Source: an uncultured Alistipes sp. (lineage in GTDB: Bacteria > Bacteroidota > Bacteroidia > Bacteroidales > Rikenellaceae). Taken from it: DNA of 64,000 nucleotides. A program made the position numbers and the translations under genes. The stretch's first letter is position 1, and each line of letters begins with the position of its first letter. Positions 61,739-64,000 of the stretch are shown one piece after another. Below the pieces are notes generated by a model. That model saw nothing but the letters and a program-made list of their open reading frames with translations. It made no database searches and was not told the origin of the DNA. The DNA lies in the NCBI GenBank assembly GCA_900769445.1, contig CAAGGR010000115.1, positions 62,001 to 126,000 of the forward strand, read 5' to 3'.

Positions 61739-62197
61739 TTATTGTTTTGTTAGCTTATCCTCAATATCCGAGATAAGTCGTGCAAAGTAAATACTTTTTT
61801 CTGAATTTAGCAAACTTAATTTGCGATAAGTGGCAATAGCTTCGGCATATAGCCCCTGTTTTTCGTAAATTTCTGCAATTTCTTCGCTCACAAGCTCGTC
61901 ATCCTCCTCCATTTCTGGAGTTGCAAGGTCGCTATCGTCGCCATCCTTAGCAACAATGCGATAGTCGTCGAGCTTCAAAAAACGCTCGATAATATCCTCC
62001 GTACTCACATGGCGCAGACGCTCAAGGTCTATCTCCTTAGGGCGTAGTGTAGCGGTAGGGTGTAGCATCGCCACAAGGCGTGTGGCTGCATCCTTAATCT
62101 CGCCATCGCTATTGCGAGCAATAGCAAGGTGCAGGGCACTCCACCAAGGGTACTGCTCCAATAGTTGCTCGATATTATGTTGCTTGTTTGCATCCAT
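61739..62197 (-). CDS. TPR-like cytosolic protein
   Basis: This 152-residue protein starts 'MDANKQHNIEQLLEQYPWWSALHLAIARN' and ends with one clear TPR ('ISEIYEKQGLYAEAIATYRKLSLLNSEKSIYFARLISDIE', read approximately). It has no signal peptide. The position between lptE and secG is conserved in Bacteroidales. The function is unknown. Confidence 0.75.
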   Translation of the reverse strand: MDANKQHNIEQLLEQYPWWSALHLAIARNSDGEIKDAATRLVAMLHPTATLRPKEIDLERLRHVSTEDIIERFLKLDDYRIVAKDGDDSDLATPEMEEDDELVSEEIAEIYEKQGLYAEAIATYRKLSLLNSEKSIYFARLISDIEDKLTKQ

Positions 62198-62202
62198 ATA
62201 TA

Positions 62203-62721
62203 CTACCAGTTACCTGCTGCAGCCATATATATATCGTTAACCAAAGCCTCGACAATCTCCTCGATAAGCTGATCCTGCACATCTATAAGCAACTGCGAAG
62301 CATCGTAGTCGGCATACGATGAGAATGTCTTATTGCTAAACGATAGAGTCTGGTCGATAGCATTCTGGAAGTTTACCTTAACCGTGATTGTAAGACGGTT
62401 TTGTAGGGCGTAGTCGCCACTTGATACGGATGAGGTGTTGGATGTATAGTTGGTAATCTCGCCCTCGAATGCGAAATCTCCACCCTCCTCGACCTGCTGC
62501 AAGCGTGTCTGGCGTGAGAACTTATCGCGCAAACCCTCAGTAAGGGCATTGCTCAACGTAGGCGCAACCATAGGTGCATTGTTGGGAAAGTATGCCACAG
62601 AAAAGGTCTGTGCCGCAGGTGGAATAGAACCACCAGAGAGGTTGTAGGTTACCTTATAGCCACAAGCGCAAGCAACTATCGCTACCGCAATAATGGTAAA
62701 TATTTTTGTTAACTTCTTCAT
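62203..62721 (-). CDS. lptE: LPS-assembly lipoprotein LptE
   Basis: This 172-residue lipoprotein has the lipobox 'AVAIVACACG' and the LptE-like body ('YNLSGGSIPPAAQTFSVAYFPNNAPMVAPTLSNALTEGLRDKFSRQTRLQQVEEGGDFAFEGEITNY'). It is thought to plug the LptD barrel that places LPS in the outer membrane. It lies 5 bases from the TPR gene and 6 from the activator gene. Confidence 0.88.
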   Translation of the reverse strand: MKKLTKIFTIIAVAIVACACGYKVTYNLSGGSIPPAAQTFSVAYFPNNAPMVAPTLSNALTEGLRDKFSRQTRLQQVEEGGDFAFEGEITNYTSNTSSVSSGDYALQNRLTITVKVNFQNAIDQTLSFSNKTFSSYADYDASQLLIDVQDQLIEEIVEALVNDIYMAAAGNW

Positions 62722-62727
62722 AATAAG

Positions 62728-63951
62728 CTATTTTGTGTTGTCGTCAATACCTAGTGCCTTCATTCGTCGATAGAGTGTGCGCTCCGAGATGAAGAGGTCG
62801 CGTGCAGCCTCCTTACGTCGGTAGTTGTTGCGCTGGAGTGCTTGAATAATCTGTTCGCGCTGCACATCATCTTTGGTTAGCTCCTTTGGAAGATCGTCAT
62901 CCACAACCTCCACCATATCCTCGTACTCGTAGCGTGGGGCAATCTCTTCGTGGCGCTCTGGGAGCAATCCTGCAATCTCACGCTGCTCACGTTGTGGTGG
63001 CTGTGGTGTAGTGCTTCTGCCCGATAGAGCCTCGGTCATCATACGCTTTAGGTCGTTGATGTCGTTGCGCATATCGAACAAAATCTTGTAGAGCAGTTCA
63101 CGCTCTGTAGTCATGCTCTCATAATTATCGTTGCCACCAGCTACCGTGCGTACAGAGTACTCCTCGTTTGGAAGGTAACGACGGAGAATGTCGGCAGTGA
63201 TGTTGCGGCTCTGCTCGATAGCAGATATCTGCTCTGCGACATTCTTCAACTGACGAATATTGCCTCGCCAGTGGTAGTTTTCAAGTAGGATGCGCGCCCC
63301 CTCATCAAGGGTGATGGCTGGCATCTTATATTGAACAGCCACGTCGCTGGCAAACTTCCTAAATAGTAGGTATATATCGCCTTTGCGCTCGCGAAGTGCT
63401 GGTACACTGATAGGTACGGTATTTAGACGATAGTACAAATCCTCGCGGAAGCGACCCTCGGCAATAGCGCGCATAAGGTCGTTGTTGGTGGCTGCCACAA
63501 CGCGCACGTTGGTCTTCTGTACCTTTGCCGAGCCTACACGCATAAACTCTCCAGTCTGCAATACGCGGAGTAGGCGCACTTGGGTAGAGATAGGTAACTC
63601 GCCAACCTCATCAAGGAAGATGGTGCCACCATCAGCCTCCTCGAAGTATCCCTTGCGGCTATCTACGGCACCTGTAAAAGAACCCTTCTCATGGCCAAAA
63701 AGCTCCGAGTCGATAGTACCCTCTGGAATAGCACCGCAGTTAACTGCGATATATTTATTGTGCTTGCGGGCTGAGTTCGAATGGATGATTTTAGGGAAGA
63801 ACTCCTTACCAACACCGCTCTCGCCAGTAACCAATACAGAGAGGTCTGTTGGTGCTACTCGCATAGCTATCTCTATGGCAGTATTCAAAGCCTCGGTATT
63901 GCCAATAATACCGAATTGCTGTTTTACTGTGAGAATTTCAGTCGATGTCAT
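62728..63951 (-). CDS. Sigma-54-dependent transcriptional activator
   Basis: This 407-residue enhancer-binding protein has no receiver or sensor domain. The AAA+ domain has Walker A GESGVGKE, the sigma-contact loop GSFTGA (usual GAFTGA), Walker B 'GGTIFLDEVGE' and an Arg finger region. A middle part with a helical stretch (~275-300) and a Fis-type HTH at the C-terminus ('RRKEAARDLFISERTLYRRMKALG') follow. Its target genes are unknown. The operon with lptE suggests envelope control (inferred). Confidence 0.92.
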   Translation of the reverse strand: MTSTEILTVKQQFGIIGNTEALNTAIEIAMRVAPTDLSVLVTGESGVGKEFFPKIIHSNSARKHNKYIAVNCGAIPEGTIDSELFGHEKGSFTGAVDSRKGYFEEADGGTIFLDEVGELPISTQVRLLRVLQTGEFMRVGSAKVQKTNVRVVAATNNDLMRAIAEGRFREDLYYRLNTVPISVPALRERKGDIYLLFRKFASDVAVQYKMPAITLDEGARILLENYHWRGNIRQLKNVAEQISAIEQSRNITADILRRYLPNEEYSVRTVAGGNDNYESMTTERELLYKILFDMRNDINDLKRMMTEALSGRSTTPQPPQREQREIAGLLPERHEEIAPRYEYEDMVEVVDDDLPKELTKDDVQREQIIQALQRNNYRRKEAARDLFISERTLYRRMKALGIDDNTK

Positions 63952-63954
63952 ATC

Positions 63955-64000
63955 CTACTCTGTTACACTATAGTTGATTTCGTGAATTTCGTTGTTTAAC
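63955..64000 (-). CDS. End of an upstream minus-strand gene (cut by window edge)
   Basis: An open frame enters from the right edge and ends at a TAG three bases before the ATG of the sigma-54 activator. Only 14 residues (LNNEIHEINYSVTE) are visible, so no identity can be given. The tight spacing suggests the same operon. Confidence 0.45.
   Translation of the reverse strand, partial: LNNEIHEINYSVTE

Overview
The window looks like a chromosomal segment from a gut-type member of the order Bacteroidales, with Alistipes/Rikenellaceae-like gene content most likely (inference; no search was run). The evidence is: many promoters of the Bacteroidetes form TTG, 18-20 bases, TAnnTTTG; a histone H1-like Hc1 protein, a BACON lipoprotein, DUF4919, DUF4294, DUF5106 and BspA-type leucine-rich repeat proteins; a fused FeoA-FeoB; a three-gene fumarate reductase; and Bacteroidetes-type RpoZ, BamD and LptE. 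Most of the DNA is housekeeping. I see no insertion sequence, prophage, integrase or CRISPR array.

Layout. 1-3990: the end of an EamA transporter, a histone-like gene, the iron transporter feoAB with a tiny Cys-rich partner, and a BACON lipoprotein. 3996-13701: a long minus-strand run of ligA, an exonuclease-BRCT protein, dapA, a DUF4919 protein, a PTS-EIIC-like membrane protein, then an ABC exporter / HPr-kinase-like / S26-peptidase cassette and ispF. 13900-28780: a small acidic protein, a TPR protein, gyrA, a GH84 O-GlcNAcase-type hexosaminidase, a zeta-toxin-like kinase with a 54-residue partner, LuxC-type acyl-CoA reductase, a thioredoxin-like lipoprotein, argS, dusB, a small barrel-like protein and a DUF819 transporter. 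29063-32803: an operon of BASS transporter, acyltransferase and Omp85-type barrel. 33154-36768: two FKBP-type lipoproteins, a repeat-rich noncoding stretch and 5-formyl-THF cyclo-ligase. 36971-40449: frdCAB. 40728-48957: a short-chain dehydrogenase, two small conserved proteins, pheT, a Cthe_2159-type surface protein, a 5'-nucleotidase, tRNA-Gln and a thioesterase. 49056-53904: DUF4294, dnaG, smpB, tsaB and an exported orphan. 53941-59225: recN-coaBC-rpoZ-bamD and rplI-rpsR-rpsF operons. 59481-64000: a BspA-like protein, rubredoxin, secG, a TPR protein, lptE and a sigma-54 activator.

The least explained parts are noncoding. Two copies of a ~125-base structured element (53091-53217 and 60654-60776) keep the same internal core while their outer arms have unrelated sequences that still pair, which is the mark of a conserved fold. 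A second, unrelated 126-base palindrome lies at 32802-32927. A pair of 9-bp minisatellites in mirror orientation (35480-35608 and 36063-36200, sharing a perfect 75-bp inverted repeat) encloses a hairpin-rich 454-bp spacer. Among proteins, the unusual items are an enlarged LigA with AT-rich inserted segments, an FKBP lipoprotein whose active-site loop has been replaced by a ~55-residue Tyr/Asn-rich tract, and the ABC/HprK-like/S26 cassette, which resembles peptide-maturation loci but has no visible precursor peptide here.
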